64,000 bases of DNA, taken from assembly GCF_001692325.1 (NCBI RefSeq), contig NZ_LXKN01000070.1, positions 234,867 to 298,866 of the forward strand. The letters are read 5' to 3'. This DNA comes from Rhizobium sp. AC27/96 (GTDB lineage: Bacteria > Pseudomonadota > Alphaproteobacteria > Rhizobiales > Rhizobiaceae). Every line of letters starts with the position of its first letter. Positions within the stretch are counted from its first letter, which is position 1. The notes beneath the pieces are model-generated. The model saw only the letters and a list, made by a program, of their open reading frames with translations, ran no database searches and was not told the origin of the DNA. Below, one piece after another: positions 1 through 8,862 of this stretch. The position numbers and the translations under genes were made by a program.

Positions 1-1
1 G

Positions 2-592
2 AGGCGACACCTCTTCACCCTCAGCGATCGGCCGCCGGCTGAGGCGCCGTCACGCGGGCCTGAGGATGTGCCGGATGCGCTGCGGCGGATGCTCGCGAGC
101 CTTGCAGGGCAGCCGGCCTATGTCCTCGGCAGGCGCTGGGACGTGCTGGCTTGGAACGCGGCAGCGGTCGCGCTTTTCGGCGATTACAGCCAGTTGCAGG
201 GGGATGCGCGCAACAGCGTCCATCGCGTGTTCACCGATCCTGCCCATCGGCAGCTTCTCGTCGATTGGGAGATCGTGGCGGCAAATTCGCTTGCGATGTT
301 CCGTGCCGACAGCGCCCGCTACGCCGGCGATCCCGATTTCGAACGGCTGATCGCCACCTTGACGCAGGTCAGCCCGGAATTTCGCGCCTGGTGGCCGAGA
401 CAGGACGTCTTGCGGCCGCTTACCGGTCACAAGCGCCTCCGTCATCCCGAAGGTGGGCTGATGACATTCGAATATACCGCTCTTGCCGTCATGGACCGGC
501 CCGACATTAAGCTGGTGGTCTATACGCCGCTCGACGAGGATGGGACGAGTGGCAAATTGAAGGAACTGTTGCGCCGGAACAGCGCGGCGTAA
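2..592 (+). CDS. XRE-type transcriptional regulator, C-terminal part (5' end outside the window)
   Basis: The reading frame is open from the first bases and ends at a TAA, leaving 196 residues, so the N-terminal helix-turn-helix must lie upstream of the window. What remains looks like the MmyB-like ligand-binding domain that follows an XRE HTH in many actinobacterial and rhizobial regulators. The motif VLAWNAAAVALFGD near the start of the visible part and the FEYTAL segment near the end are characteristic of it. The ligand is unknown. The next gene is on the opposite strand 9 bases away, so this gene ends its transcription unit. Confidence 0.75.
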   Translation, partial: RRHLFTLSDRPPAEAPSRGPEDVPDALRRMLASLAGQPAYVLGRRWDVLAWNAAAVALFGDYSQLQGDARNSVHRVFTDPAHRQLLVDWEIVAANSLAMFRADSARYAGDPDFERLIATLTQVSPEFRAWWPRQDVLRPLTGHKRLRHPEGGLMTFEYTALAVMDRPDIKLVVYTPLDEDGTSGKLKELLRRNSAA

Positions 593-601
593 TTTCTCGT
601 T

Positions 602-925
602 TCAGCTCTCCATGTCGCTTTTCAGCCGATCGAGGATGGACAGTGCGTGCCCTGCATAGGCGCTGATCCAGCGGTCGTGGATCTGCTTTATCGGAAGGCT
701 GTTCAGATGGTTCCAGCGCTCCCGACCTTCTTTCCTGGCGATAACGAGGTCCGCCTCCTCCAATACCTTCAAATGCAGCATCACCGTGCAGCGGTCCATA
801 TCCGCGAAGGTCTCGCAAAGCATTCCCGTCGTCCGCGGCGCCTCCTTGAGAAGGTCGAGGATTTCGCGCCGGCGACGATGCGCAAGGGCCTTGAAAATGA
901 GGTCGCTGTCTGATTCGTTTGACAT
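602..925 (-). CDS. ArsR-family winged-helix repressor
   Basis: This 107-residue protein has the layout of an ArsR/SdpR-type repressor: DLIFKALAHRRRREILDLL opens the winged helix and MLHLKVLEEADLV is the recognition helix and wing. No cysteine metal-sensing motif is visible; the few Cys are scattered, so metal sensing is not supported. It is divergent from an SRPBCC (AHSA1-like) gene, a pairing seen very often, in which the repressor controls both. No Shine-Dalgarno sequence precedes the ATG, and the start codon lies inside a perfect palindrome. The mRNA may therefore be leaderless and autorepressed. Confidence 0.85.
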   Translation of the reverse strand: MSNESDSDLIFKALAHRRRREILDLLKEAPRTTGMLCETFADMDRCTVMLHLKVLEEADLVIARKEGRERWNHLNSLPIKQIHDRWISAYAGHALSILDRLKSDMES

Positions 926-943
926 GTTATATTTTTATAACAT
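924..943. promoter_or_regulatory. Perfect palindrome, likely ArsR operator
   Basis: ATGTTATA and TATAACAT form a perfect 8-base inverted repeat around TTTT. It lies between the divergent ArsR and SRPBCC genes and covers the ArsR start codon. AT-rich imperfect palindromes of this length are the usual ArsR-family operators. Assignment to this repressor is inferred from position. Confidence 0.65.
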
Positions 944-992
944 AATGGGGCCGCTCGCAATCGTGCGGCAATCAATTTGCGGAGGAGACGCC

Positions 993-1475
993 ATGACATT
1001 GAATGTTCGTATTTCAGGCCGGATTGGCCGCAAGGTCGAGGAGGTCTTCGACGCCGTCGTCAATCCGAAAAAGCTGTCGAGCTATTTCACCACCGTCGGC
1101 GGTGCCAGCGCGCCGCTGGTGGCGGGAACGACCGTCATCTGGTGGAAGGACGCGCCGGTCGAAGTCGAGGAGCTGGAGGTCAACCGGCGGATCGTCCTTC
1201 GCTGGGACGGCGGTACCGGTGAGGATGGCATCCGCTACAAGACCAAGGTGGAGATGACGTTCGATCCGCTGGATGATGGCGGCACGCTGGTGATCATAGA
1301 GGAATCCGGCTGGCGCGAGGACGAGGCCGGCCGTCGCGGCACCTACCTCAACTGCGAGGGCTGGACGCAAATGCTCTGCTGCATGAAGGCCTTTGTCGAA
1401 TATGGCATCAACCTGCGCGAAGGCTTCTTCCTCAGCGAGATGCGCGGCGAGCCGGCGGAGGCGCCGGATCGTTGA
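993..1475 (+). CDS. SRPBCC-fold protein (AHSA1/START-like)
   Basis: The protein has 160 residues. The chosen ATG follows a strong GGAGGAG; an open frame runs further upstream but crosses the ArsR gene. The opening IRKVEEVFDAVVNPKKL-type segment, the WWKDAPVEVEELE strand region and the C-terminal helix with GWTQMLCCMKAFVEYG fit the helix-grip fold of AHSA1-like proteins, which bind hydrophobic ligands. The substrate is unknown. Its divergent ArsR partner probably represses it through the shared palindrome. Confidence 0.8.
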   Translation: MTLNVRISGRIGRKVEEVFDAVVNPKKLSSYFTTVGGASAPLVAGTTVIWWKDAPVEVEELEVNRRIVLRWDGGTGEDGIRYKTKVEMTFDPLDDGGTLVIIEESGWREDEAGRRGTYLNCEGWTQMLCCMKAFVEYGINLREGFFLSEMRGEPAEAPDR

Positions 1476-1544
1476 TGCCCGGCGGCGCTCTCTGCCGCCG
1501 GTCCGAGAGTAGTGAGGCGCGTGCTGCCCTCCGCTTCTGCCTTT

Positions 1545-1590
1545 AAAGCCCATTTCCAGTGCTGCCGTCGGCGCCGGGAATGGGCTTTTT
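1545..1590 (+). terminator. Rho-independent terminator after the SRPBCC gene
   Basis: AAAGCCCATTTCC (1545-1557) pairs with GGGAATGGGCTTT (1576-1588) with one wobble pair, followed by a short T run. It lies about 70 bases after the SRPBCC stop codon. Confidence 0.65.
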
Positions 1591-2212
1591 GCTGCCGGCG
1601 ACACAGGCGATCCCGGGATGCCGAGAGCAGCTTCCGCCGCATGGAAGCACCTTTCCGTCTAGCCACTCGACCCAGGGAGAACGAAATCGCCTCGATCATT
1701 GATCTTCCGGCCGGGCGCACCCCGCAGGTTTGGTTGACGGAGTGACCTATTCATCTATCTTGCGTTGTAGCAACCTCGATGATCGGAAGAGGCGCGTCTC
1801 TTCCTCGCTTTGGAATCGACCTGCCGGCATTGCCTGCAGAACCCCGGCTGCGACTACGCGGCGACCATCGTTTGGCGGAAAGAAAATGTTCGTCCGAAAG
1901 CTGTTCCGGGGCAGGTGACCGGGCTACAAATTCCTGATAGGGAGCTGCGCTTAAGGTGGGATGCGAAGATCACTTTTGTGTGTGGGGCACGTTCAAAAGC
2001 AGTGTGAGTGGCGAATTTCTTTAAATAATCGTGAATTCACTGCCGGCGGAACAAGGTCTGCGCCAAAATTGCCTAAATTCAGAATGATGGGAGCGCGCGT
2101 AATAACGGGCTCATTGAAAGCAGTGTAAAGCGGTGACGCGAACATAGGTCGCCGGTGTTACTGAATATCCGAACAATCGGGACCGGCGAAGGTCAATATA
2201 AACAGGTAGAGC
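1591..2212 (+). promoter_or_regulatory. Long leader / promoter region of lpiA
   Basis: About 620 bases without a convincing gene precede lpiA; the short frames here lack ribosome sites and family features. The sequence AAAGCAGTGT occurs twice in the same orientation, at 1996-2005 and 2117-2126, flanked by similar bases, and could be a binding site. An AT-rich stretch lies at about 2017-2036. lpiA is known to be acid-induced in R. tropici, so its control elements should be here, but I could not assign a promoter with confidence. Confidence 0.4.
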
Positions 2213-4822
2213 ATGTCGAGCCCAATCGATCTGGAACAAGCCGATGAGGAATTGGAAGAGCGCGGCGGTATCGTCGGCTTTCTCAATCGCTACCGCACGC
2301 TGATTGTCGCTGTCCTCACCGTTGCCGTCTTCTGTCTTGCTGCCTATGCGATCTTCGATCTGACCAATGAAGTCCGCTACGACGACGTCGTGCATGCCTT
2401 GACGACGACGAAGATTTCCTCGGTGCTGCTGGCGCTGCTGTTCACGGGTCTGAGCTTTGCCTCCCTGATCTATTATGACCAGAACGCGCTCGATTATATC
2501 GGCAAGCGGCTGCCGTTTCCGCATGTCGCGCTGACATCGTTCAGCGCCTATGCGGTGGGCAACACGGCCGGCTTCGGCGCGCTGAGCGCCGGCGCAATCC
2601 GCTATCGCGCCTATACCCGGCTGGGTCTCTCGCCTGATGACATCACTCGCGTCATCGCATTCGTCACGCTTGCCTTCGGTCTCGGCCTTGCTGCCGTCGG
2701 CGCCATCGCGCTGCTTGTGATCGCAGATGAGATCGGGCCGCTGATCGATGTCGACGGACTGTGGCTGCGTCTGGTTGCCGTTGCCATTCTCGCGGCGCTC
2801 GCATTCGTCATCTTTATCGGACGCAACGGGCGCGAAGTGCGGATCGGGCCGATCGCCGTTCGCCTGCCGGATTCGCGCACCTGGTCGCGGCAGTTCCTGG
2901 TGACGGCATTCGACATTGCCGCTTCCGCCTCGGTGCTCTACGTGCTGCTGCCGGAATCCTCCATCGGCTGGCCGGGTTTCTTTGCGATTTATGCCATCGC
3001 GGTCGGTCTGGGCGTACTCAGCCACGTTCCGGCAGGTTTCGGCGTTTTCGAGACCATCATCATCGCCTGGCTCGGCAGCTCGGTGAACGAAGATGCCGTG
3101 TTGGGTTCGCTCGTTCTTTATCGCGTCATCTACAACGTCATTCCGCTCGTCATCGCCATTGCGGCGATCTCGGTGGCGGAATTGCGCCGGTTTGTCGATC
3201 ATCCGGCCGCGTCCAGCATGCGCCGGGTCGGCGGGCGCCTCATGCCGCAGCTGCTGTCGGCCTTTGCACTGCTGCTGGGCATGATGCTGATCTTTTCGAG
3301 CGTGACGCCGACGCCGGACCAGAACCTGATCGTCCTTTCCGACTATCTGCCGCTGCCAGTCGTCGAAAGCGCGCATTTCTTTTCCAGCCTTCTCGGACTG
3401 ACGATGGTCGTCGCCGCGCGTGGCCTCGGTCAGCGTCTGGACGGTGCCTGGTGGGTTTGTGTCTTCTCGGCCGTGCTGGCGCTTTTGCTGTCGCTGCTGA
3501 AGGCCATCGCCATCGTCGAGGCCGGATTGCTGGCATTCCTCGTCTTCAGTCTCATCGTCAGTCGCCGGCTGTTCACCCGGCCGGCCTCGCTGCTGAGCCA
3601 GACGTTGACCGCCGGCTGGCTGACGGCGATTGCGGTGATCTGCATCGGCGCCATCGTCATTCTGTTCTTCGTCTATCGCGATGTCGGATACAGCAACCAG
3701 CTATGGTGGCAGTTCGAATTTGCCGATGAAGCGCCGCGCGGGCTTCGCGCAGCACTTGGCATTTCCATTCTGTCGTCGGCGATCGCGATCTTCAGCCTGC
3801 TGCGTCCCGCAACGAAGCGTCTGGAGCCGGTAACGGAAGATGTGGTGGCGCGTGCCGTGGCGATCGTCCGCAAGCAAGGCATCGCCGACGCCAATCTGGT
3901 GCGCATGGCCGACAAGAGCATCATGTTCTCGGAAAAGGGCGATGCTTTCATCATGTACGGCAAGCAGGGCCGCTCGTGGATTGCCCTTTTCGACCCGGTT
4001 GGCCCGCGCCACGCACTCCCGGATCTTATCTGGCGCTTCGTCGAGGCTGCGCGCTCGGCGGGGTGCCGTTCCGTCTTCTATCAGATCTCGCCGGCGCTGC
4101 TGTCCTATTGCGCGGATGCGGGTCTGCGGGCTTTCAAGCTCGGTGAACTGGCGGTGGTCAATCTCTCGAATTTCGAGCTAAAGGGCGGCAAATGGGCCAA
4201 CCTTCGGCAGACGGCAAGCCGTGCAGTTCGCGATGGACTAGAATTTGCCGTTATCGAGCCTCAGGATATACCTGATGTGATGGATCAGCTTACCCATGTG
4301 TCTGAGACATGGCTTGCCGATCATAATGCCAAGGAAAAAGGCTTTTCGCTGGGCGCGTTCGATCCGGACTATGTGACTTCACAGCCGGTGGGCGTATTGA
4401 AGAAGGATGGTAAGATCGTCGCTTTTGCGAATATTCTGATGACGGAGACCAAGGAAGAGGGATCCGTCGATCTGATGCGTTTCTCGCCTGATGCTCCGAA
4501 GGGGTCGATGGATTTTCTGTTCGTGCAGATCCTCGAATACCTCAGGGAGCAAGGCTTCCATCGCTTCAACCTCGGCATGGCGCCGCTTTCAGGCATGTCG
4601 AGACGAGAATCGGCACCGGTTTGGGACAGGGTCGGGGGGACCGTTTTCGAGCACGGTGAACGTTTCTACAATTTCAAAGGGCTTCGTGCCTTCAAATCAA
4701 AGTTCCATCCCGAATGGCAGCCGCGCTATCTGGCTGTGTCGGGAGGTGTAAGTCCCATGATCGCGTTGATGGATGCCACATTCCTCATCGGGGGCGGACT
4801 TAAGGGGGTCGTGAGGAAATGA
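2213..4822 (+). CDS. lpiA: LpiA/MprF: lysyl-phosphatidylglycerol synthase and flippase
   Basis: This 869-residue inner-membrane protein belongs to the MprF family. Residues about 30-515 hold the many-helix flippase part. Residues about 540-860 form the cytosolic DUF2156 domain, which moves lysine from lysyl-tRNA to phosphatidylglycerol; FNLGMAPLSG near residue 785 is a hallmark of it. In R. tropici lpiA is induced at low pH and gives resistance to cationic peptides under acid conditions. The stop overlaps the acvB start by four bases (ATGA), so the two are translationally coupled. Length is normal for two-domain MprF, with no sign of damage. Confidence 0.93.
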   Translation: MSSPIDLEQADEELEERGGIVGFLNRYRTLIVAVLTVAVFCLAAYAIFDLTNEVRYDDVVHALTTTKISSVLLALLFTGLSFASLIYYDQNALDYIGKRLPFPHVALTSFSAYAVGNTAGFGALSAGAIRYRAYTRLGLSPDDITRVIAFVTLAFGLGLAAVGAIALLVIADEIGPLIDVDGLWLRLVAVAILAALAFVIFIGRNGREVRIGPIAVRLPDSRTWSRQFLVTAFDIAASASVLYVLLPESSIGWPGFFAIYAIAVGLGVLSHVPAGFGVFETIIIAWLGSSVNEDAVLGSLVLYRVIYNVIPLVIAIAAISVAELRRFVDHPAASSMRRVGGRLMPQLLSAFALLLGMMLIFSSVTPTPDQNLIVLSDYLPLPVVESAHFFSSLLGLTMVVAARGLGQRLDGAWWVCVFSAVLALLLSLLKAIAIVEAGLLAFLVFSLIVSRRLFTRPASLLSQTLTAGWLTAIAVICIGAIVILFFVYRDVGYSNQLWWQFEFADEAPRGLRAALGISILSSAIAIFSLLRPATKRLEPVTEDVVARAVAIVRKQGIADANLVRMADKSIMFSEKGDAFIMYGKQGRSWIALFDPVGPRHALPDLIWRFVEAARSAGCRSVFYQISPALLSYCADAGLRAFKLGELAVVNLSNFELKGGKWANLRQTASRAVRDGLEFAVIEPQDIPDVMDQLTHVSETWLADHNAKEKGFSLGAFDPDYVTSQPVGVLKKDGKIVAFANILMTETKEEGSVDLMRFSPDAPKGSMDFLFVQILEYLREQGFHRFNLGMAPLSGMSRRESAPVWDRVGGTVFEHGERFYNFKGLRAFKSKFHPEWQPRYLAVSGGVSPMIALMDATFLIGGGLKGVVRK

Positions 4823-6216
4823 TCTTGAAATACGCAATGTCATTGGCTTTCGCATGCATGTTGTCGATGGGCCTGCTGGTGTCTGGTTCGGCAAGGGCTG
4901 ACGAAGACGATACCAAATACGATCTGGGCATGATCCCGGCGCCGCATATCCTGCGTCCGCAAGGCAAGGTGACGAGTGAGGTCGTGCTGATCTCCGACGT
5001 CGCCGGCTGGGGCGACAAGGAAAAGGCGGTTGCCGAGAAGCTCGTTACCAGCGGCTCGCTTGTCATCGGCATCGATTATCCGTCCTTCCTGACCTCGCTG
5101 AACAAGTATGATGTCAGCCAGAACGACGGCTGCATCTACATCGTTGCGGATCTGGAATCGCTTAGCCAGCAGGTGCAGCGGTCCTTCGCCGACAGCACCT
5201 ACCAGCTGCCTGTCATCGCCGGCGTCGGTGCAGGCGGCGCCATGGCGCTGACGATTGCAGCGCAGACGCCCGATGCGACCGTCGCAGGCACGCTTGCCGT
5301 CGATCCGACCGCCGGCATCGGCTTGAAGCAGGAGCTTTGCACGCCGGCCGAGAAGAAGACCGATGGCGACATGGTGTCCTTCGGCCTGCAGGACGGTGCC
5401 TTGCCCAATCCGATCATGGTCACCTTCACCTCGAAGGCCCCGAAGGACGGACGCGATCATGTCGAGGAGATCCAGAAGGATCATCCTGAAGTCCAGACCA
5501 CGGATTCCGATCTCGACGATACATACGCGACGCTCGAGGCTTCGCTGACGGATCTGATGAAGTCGATCGACAGCGCGAAATCGCCGCTCGGCCTGCCTGT
5601 CGATGTCATGGAGACGACGCCCACCGAAGACACGCTTGCGATCGTCTATTCGGGCGATGGCGGCTGGCGCGATATCGACAAGGAAGTCGGCAGCTATCTG
5701 CAGGACCAGGGCATTCCGGTAGTGGGCGTGGATTCGCTGCACTATTTCTGGTCGGAGCGGTCTCCGCAACAGACGGCCGACGATCTCGCGCGCATGATCC
5801 AGTTCTACACCAAGCGCTTCAAGGTCAAGCATGTCGTGCTGATCGGCTATTCGTTCGGCGCCGATGTGCTGCCGGCGAGCTACAACCGCCTGAAGCAGCC
5901 CGACAAGGATAAGATCGTGCAGATGTCCCTCCTGTCGCTGTCGAAGAAGGTCGATTACGTGATTTCGGTCATGGGTTGGCTCGGAGCTTCAAGCGAGGGC
6001 AAGGGTGGTGATCCCATCAACGACCTCAAATCGGTCAATCCGAAAATGGTGCAATGCATCTACGGCAAGGACGACGACGAGGATGTCGGATGCCCGCTGC
6101 TGAAAGGCACCGGCGCCGAAGTCATCGCCATGGATGGCGGCCACCATTTCGACGACGACTACGAGGCGCTGTCGAACCATATCATCAATGGCCTTAAGAG
6201 CCGCCTCGGCGAATAA
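4819..6216 (+). CDS. acvB: AcvB/AtvA (VirJ family): periplasmic lysyl-phosphatidylglycerol hydrolase
   Basis: The protein has 465 residues with a signal peptide ending near SARA (residue 27). It contains two alpha/beta-hydrolase-like halves. The C-terminal VirJ domain carries GDGGWRDID and the nucleophile elbow GYSFGAD (Ser at about 345). The N-terminal half has GVGAG at 135-139, with Gly where the nucleophile would be, so it is probably non-catalytic. Agrobacterium AcvB hydrolyses lysyl-PG made by LpiA, and R. tropici AtvA is needed for acid tolerance. Coupling with lpiA balances synthesis and removal. It begins inside the lpiA stop codon. Confidence 0.92.
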   Translation: MILKYAMSLAFACMLSMGLLVSGSARADEDDTKYDLGMIPAPHILRPQGKVTSEVVLISDVAGWGDKEKAVAEKLVTSGSLVIGIDYPSFLTSLNKYDVSQNDGCIYIVADLESLSQQVQRSFADSTYQLPVIAGVGAGGAMALTIAAQTPDATVAGTLAVDPTAGIGLKQELCTPAEKKTDGDMVSFGLQDGALPNPIMVTFTSKAPKDGRDHVEEIQKDHPEVQTTDSDLDDTYATLEASLTDLMKSIDSAKSPLGLPVDVMETTPTEDTLAIVYSGDGGWRDIDKEVGSYLQDQGIPVVGVDSLHYFWSERSPQQTADDLARMIQFYTKRFKVKHVVLIGYSFGADVLPASYNRLKQPDKDKIVQMSLLSLSKKVDYVISVMGWLGASSEGKGGDPINDLKSVNPKMVQCIYGKDDDEDVGCPLLKGTGAEVIAMDGGHHFDDDYEALSNHIINGLKSRLGE

Positions 6217-6226
6217 TCGATGCTTG

Positions 6227-6289
6227 ATACGCGCGGCCGGCCTGTGCCGCGCGTATGTGTTCTTGCGGCCTCGTCGTAATGCGAGGCCG
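6227..6289 (+). terminator. Two tandem hairpins ending the lpiA-acvB operon
   Basis: A perfect 11-base stem (ATACGCGCGGC at 6227-6237 with its complement at 6246-6256) is followed by a perfect 8-base stem (CGGCCTCG at 6266-6273 with 6282-6289). There is no real T run, so termination efficiency is uncertain. Confidence 0.5.
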
Positions 6290-6450
6290 TTTGCGCTTAT
6301 GGGTCGGCTAGGCGAACGGAGTGCTTATTCCGTGCCCGCCGCCCAGCAATCATTTGCTTCTTGCCGCGGCTGCCATTAGTCCGGAAAGACATCTATCGCG
6401 AATGGCACATGCCAGCGGCCATTCATTCTCACCTCCAGAAAGGTTCAGCT

Positions 6451-7116
6451 TTGTCTTCCGCCTTCACCAAGACCTATTCCGGCTTCCTGTTCGATATGGA
6501 TGGCACGATCATCAACTCGATCGCGGCGGCCGAACGCGTCTGGGGCAATTGGGCTCGCAGCAAGGGTCTGAACGTCGAAGAATTCATGCCGACCATGCAT
6601 GGCAAGCGTGGTGTCGATACGATCGGTCAGCTGAACTTGCCTGGCGTTGATCCGGTTGCCGAGTCGATTGGTATCATGGAGGCGGAGATTGCAGACCTCG
6701 CGGGCGTGGTCGCTCTTCCGGGTGCCGCCGATTTCCTGGCGTCACTGCCGCCGGAGCGGTGGGCGATCGTGACGTCCTCCCCGTACCGTCTGGCGATGGC
6801 ACGACTTGACGCCGCCGGCATCCCGGTGCCGCGTTTCATCGTGACCGCAGAGGACGTCAAGGTCGGCAAGCCCGATCCGCAGGGCTATATCCTCGGAGCG
6901 GAACGTCTCGGGCTGCGCACCTCCGATTGCCTGGTGTTCGAGGATGTCCTGGCTGGCATCAAGGCGGGCGAGGCGGCTGGCGCCGACGTGATGGTCATTA
7001 CCGCCACGCATTCGCATCCAGTCGAAACCACTCACTCGAGCCTGCCGAACTATGAGAATGTCCGCGTGCACATAGAAGGCGATGGCAGGATGTCGATCTT
7101 GCACAACGGCGGCTGA
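6451..7116 (+). CDS. HAD-superfamily phosphatase (sugar-phosphatase-like)
   Basis: With the TTG start at 6451, which has AGAAAGG seven bases upstream, the protein has 221 residues; an ATG at 6409 in the same frame is possible but lacks a ribosome site. FDMDGTIINS carries the nucleophile aspartates of HAD motif I, IVTSS is motif II, VGKPDPQGY motif III, and FEDVLAGIKAG motif IV. The alpha-helical cap after motif I places it in subfamily IA, with phosphoglycolate- and hexose-phosphate phosphatases. The substrate cannot be told from sequence. Confidence 0.85.
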   Translation: MSSAFTKTYSGFLFDMDGTIINSIAAAERVWGNWARSKGLNVEEFMPTMHGKRGVDTIGQLNLPGVDPVAESIGIMEAEIADLAGVVALPGAADFLASLPPERWAIVTSSPYRLAMARLDAAGIPVPRFIVTAEDVKVGKPDPQGYILGAERLGLRTSDCLVFEDVLAGIKAGEAAGADVMVITATHSHPVETTHSSLPNYENVRVHIEGDGRMSILHNGG

Positions 7117-7219
7117 TGCTCGCCCGCGCTATGCCATCGCCACATGTCGTTTTCATGCTTTGCAATGGGCTGCCGGCTCATTATGTTTTCGTGATATTGT
7201 CTAAAATCGCGAAGATGAG

Positions 7220-7807
7220 ATGACCCCCAAAGAACTGAAAGCCCAGTATCGAAACGAGCGTCTGGCGGCGCGCGATGCCATTCCGGCCGATGAACGCATC
7301 TCAAAGGGGCTGGCCATGGCCGCCCATGGCGGCGACGCGATCGATGTCCGGCCGGGCACGATCGTTTCCGGCTTTCTGCCGATCCGCTCGGAGGTGGATA
7401 TCCAGCCATTGATGGCAAGGCTTGGTGAACGTGGTGCGCGGCTCTGCGTGCCCGTCATCCTCGACCGCAGTACGATCGTCTTTCGCGAATTCGTGCCGGG
7501 TGTACCACTGGTTCCTGTCGGGTTCGGGACGTTAGGACCGGGGCCTGATGCGGCTGTCCTCGATCCGGAGGTGATGCTGGTGCCGCTTTCGGCTTTCGAC
7601 AAAACCGGCCACCGCATCGGCTATGGCGCCGGCCATTATGACCGCGCCATCGACCGTCTGCATCAAAAAGGCTTGAATCCGCGCCTCATCGGCATTGCAT
7701 TCGATTGCCAAGAAGTGCCATCAGTACCGGCTGAGCCGCATGATGTCCGCCTTGACGCGATTTTGACCGAGAGCGGACTTAATTTCGTTTCGGAAGCGAT
7801 TGGATAG
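7220..7807 (+). CDS. ygfA: 5-formyltetrahydrofolate cyclo-ligase
   Basis: The 195-residue protein converts 5-formyl-THF to 5,10-methenyl-THF with ATP, recycling a folate form that inhibits one-carbon enzymes. The N-terminal RNERLAARDAIP helix and the nucleotide/folate signature GYGAGHYDR at 134-142 identify the family, and the length is normal. It ends three bases before the next gene, so the two are probably co-translated. In gammaproteobacteria 6S RNA precedes this gene; the 103-base gap here is too short for that and no such structure is seen. Confidence 0.9.
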   Translation: MTPKELKAQYRNERLAARDAIPADERISKGLAMAAHGGDAIDVRPGTIVSGFLPIRSEVDIQPLMARLGERGARLCVPVILDRSTIVFREFVPGVPLVPVGFGTLGPGPDAAVLDPEVMLVPLSAFDKTGHRIGYGAGHYDRAIDRLHQKGLNPRLIGIAFDCQEVPSVPAEPHDVRLDAILTESGLNFVSEAIG

Positions 7808-7810
7808 CGA

Positions 7811-8635
7811 ATGCGGCTGCTTTTTCTGGGTGACATGGTCGGCAAGACCGGGCGGGTTGCGGTGTGGGACCGCTTGCCGGGTCTCGTGTCTGATCTGAAA
7901 CTCGATTTCGTCATCGTCAATGGCGAGAATGCCGCCGGCGGTTTCGGCATCACCGAGGATATCTTTCTGGAGACGATCAACGCCGGTGCCGATGTGGTGA
8001 CGACGGGCAATCACGTCTGGGACCAGAAGGAGGCCGTTACCTTCTGCGAGCGCCATGACCAATTCCTGCGTCCCGCCAATTATCCGGCCGGCACGCCGGG
8101 TCGTGGCTCGGGCATCTACTATGCGCGCAACGGTGCCCGCGTGCTCGTCGCCAACATCATGGGCCGCGTCTTCATGCATCCCGAGCTGGACGATCCTTTC
8201 AAATCAGCCGAAGCCATTCTTGCCGCATGCCCGCTGAAAGAACAGGCGGACGCCATCATTTTCGATTTTCATGCCGAAGCGACTAGCGAGAAGCAATGCT
8301 TCGGCCATTTCGTCGATGGCCGCGCCAGCTTCGTCGTCGGCACCCATACGCATGTGCCGACCGCCGATGCGCAGATCCTGAACGGCGGCACCGCCTATAT
8401 GTCGGATGCCGGCATGTGCGGTGACTATGATTCCTCGCTTGGCATGGAGAAGGAGGAACCGCTCAACCGGTTCATCTCGAAGATGCCGAAGGGCCGCTTC
8501 GAAGCGGCATCTGGACCCGCGACCATCTGCGGCGTCGGCGTGGAGATATCGGATGCGACGGGACTTGCCGAGAAGATCGCGCCGTTGAGGCTCGGACCAA
8601 GGCTGGCGGAAACCATTCCCGAATTCTGGCGCTAG
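7811..8635 (+). CDS. YmdB-family metallophosphoesterase (cyclic-nucleotide phosphodiesterase type)
   Basis: The 274-residue protein starts MRLLFLGDMVG and carries the di-metal motifs GDMVG (Asp8), NGEN (37-40), TTGNHVWD (Asn67, His68) and GTHTHVPTAD. This is the TIGR00282/YmdB family, whose Bacillus member cleaves 2',3'-cyclic nucleotides and affects biofilm choice. In alphaproteobacteria it commonly follows the folate cyclo-ligase gene, as it does here with a three-base gap. It is likely cytoplasmic. The in vivo substrate in rhizobia is not known. Confidence 0.88.
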   Translation: MRLLFLGDMVGKTGRVAVWDRLPGLVSDLKLDFVIVNGENAAGGFGITEDIFLETINAGADVVTTGNHVWDQKEAVTFCERHDQFLRPANYPAGTPGRGSGIYYARNGARVLVANIMGRVFMHPELDDPFKSAEAILAACPLKEQADAIIFDFHAEATSEKQCFGHFVDGRASFVVGTHTHVPTADAQILNGGTAYMSDAGMCGDYDSSLGMEKEEPLNRFISKMPKGRFEAASGPATICGVGVEISDATGLAEKIAPLRLGPRLAETIPEFWR

Positions 8636-8639
8636 CGCC

Positions 8640-8732
8640 TTTTCGCTTTTCTTCGAATCGCGAAAATGCTCTATCTCCTTGTTTTTACGCATTTCCGGAC
8701 GGAAAACCGCTGTGCACTTTTCCTGGAAATGC
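8640..8732. repeat. Rhizobial intergenic palindromic element
   Basis: Two nested inverted repeats fill this gap. TTTTCGC at 8640-8646 pairs with GCGAAAA at 8660-8666. GCATTTCC (8689-8696) and GGAAAA (8701-8706) pair with TTTTCC (8718-8723) and GGAAATGC (8725-8732). The wording matches a dispersed palindromic repeat I recognise from many Rhizobium genomes. It may also act as a 3' structure for the upstream operon. Confidence 0.65.
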
Positions 8733-8862
8733 TCTAAACGCTGCACGATAATTCATCACCGCAATCCAATGACGCGATTGTGAGCAACCGCGTCTGATTG
8801 TCGCTGGACCTGTTTCGGGTCATGTCGCATCCTTTCGCCATTATCGGGCTTGAGGGGATGGC

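Noticed and set aside
1512..2007. Short plus-strand frames upstream of lpiA
   Set aside because: They overlap a terminator or lack ribosome sites and show no recognisable protein features.
2111..3376. Minus-strand open frame of 421 codons over lpiA
   Set aside because: Low-complexity Arg/Asp/Gln composition and complete overlap with lpiA.
7117..7219. 6S RNA before the folate cyclo-ligase gene
   Set aside because: The gap is only 103 bases and shows no long hairpin with a central bubble.
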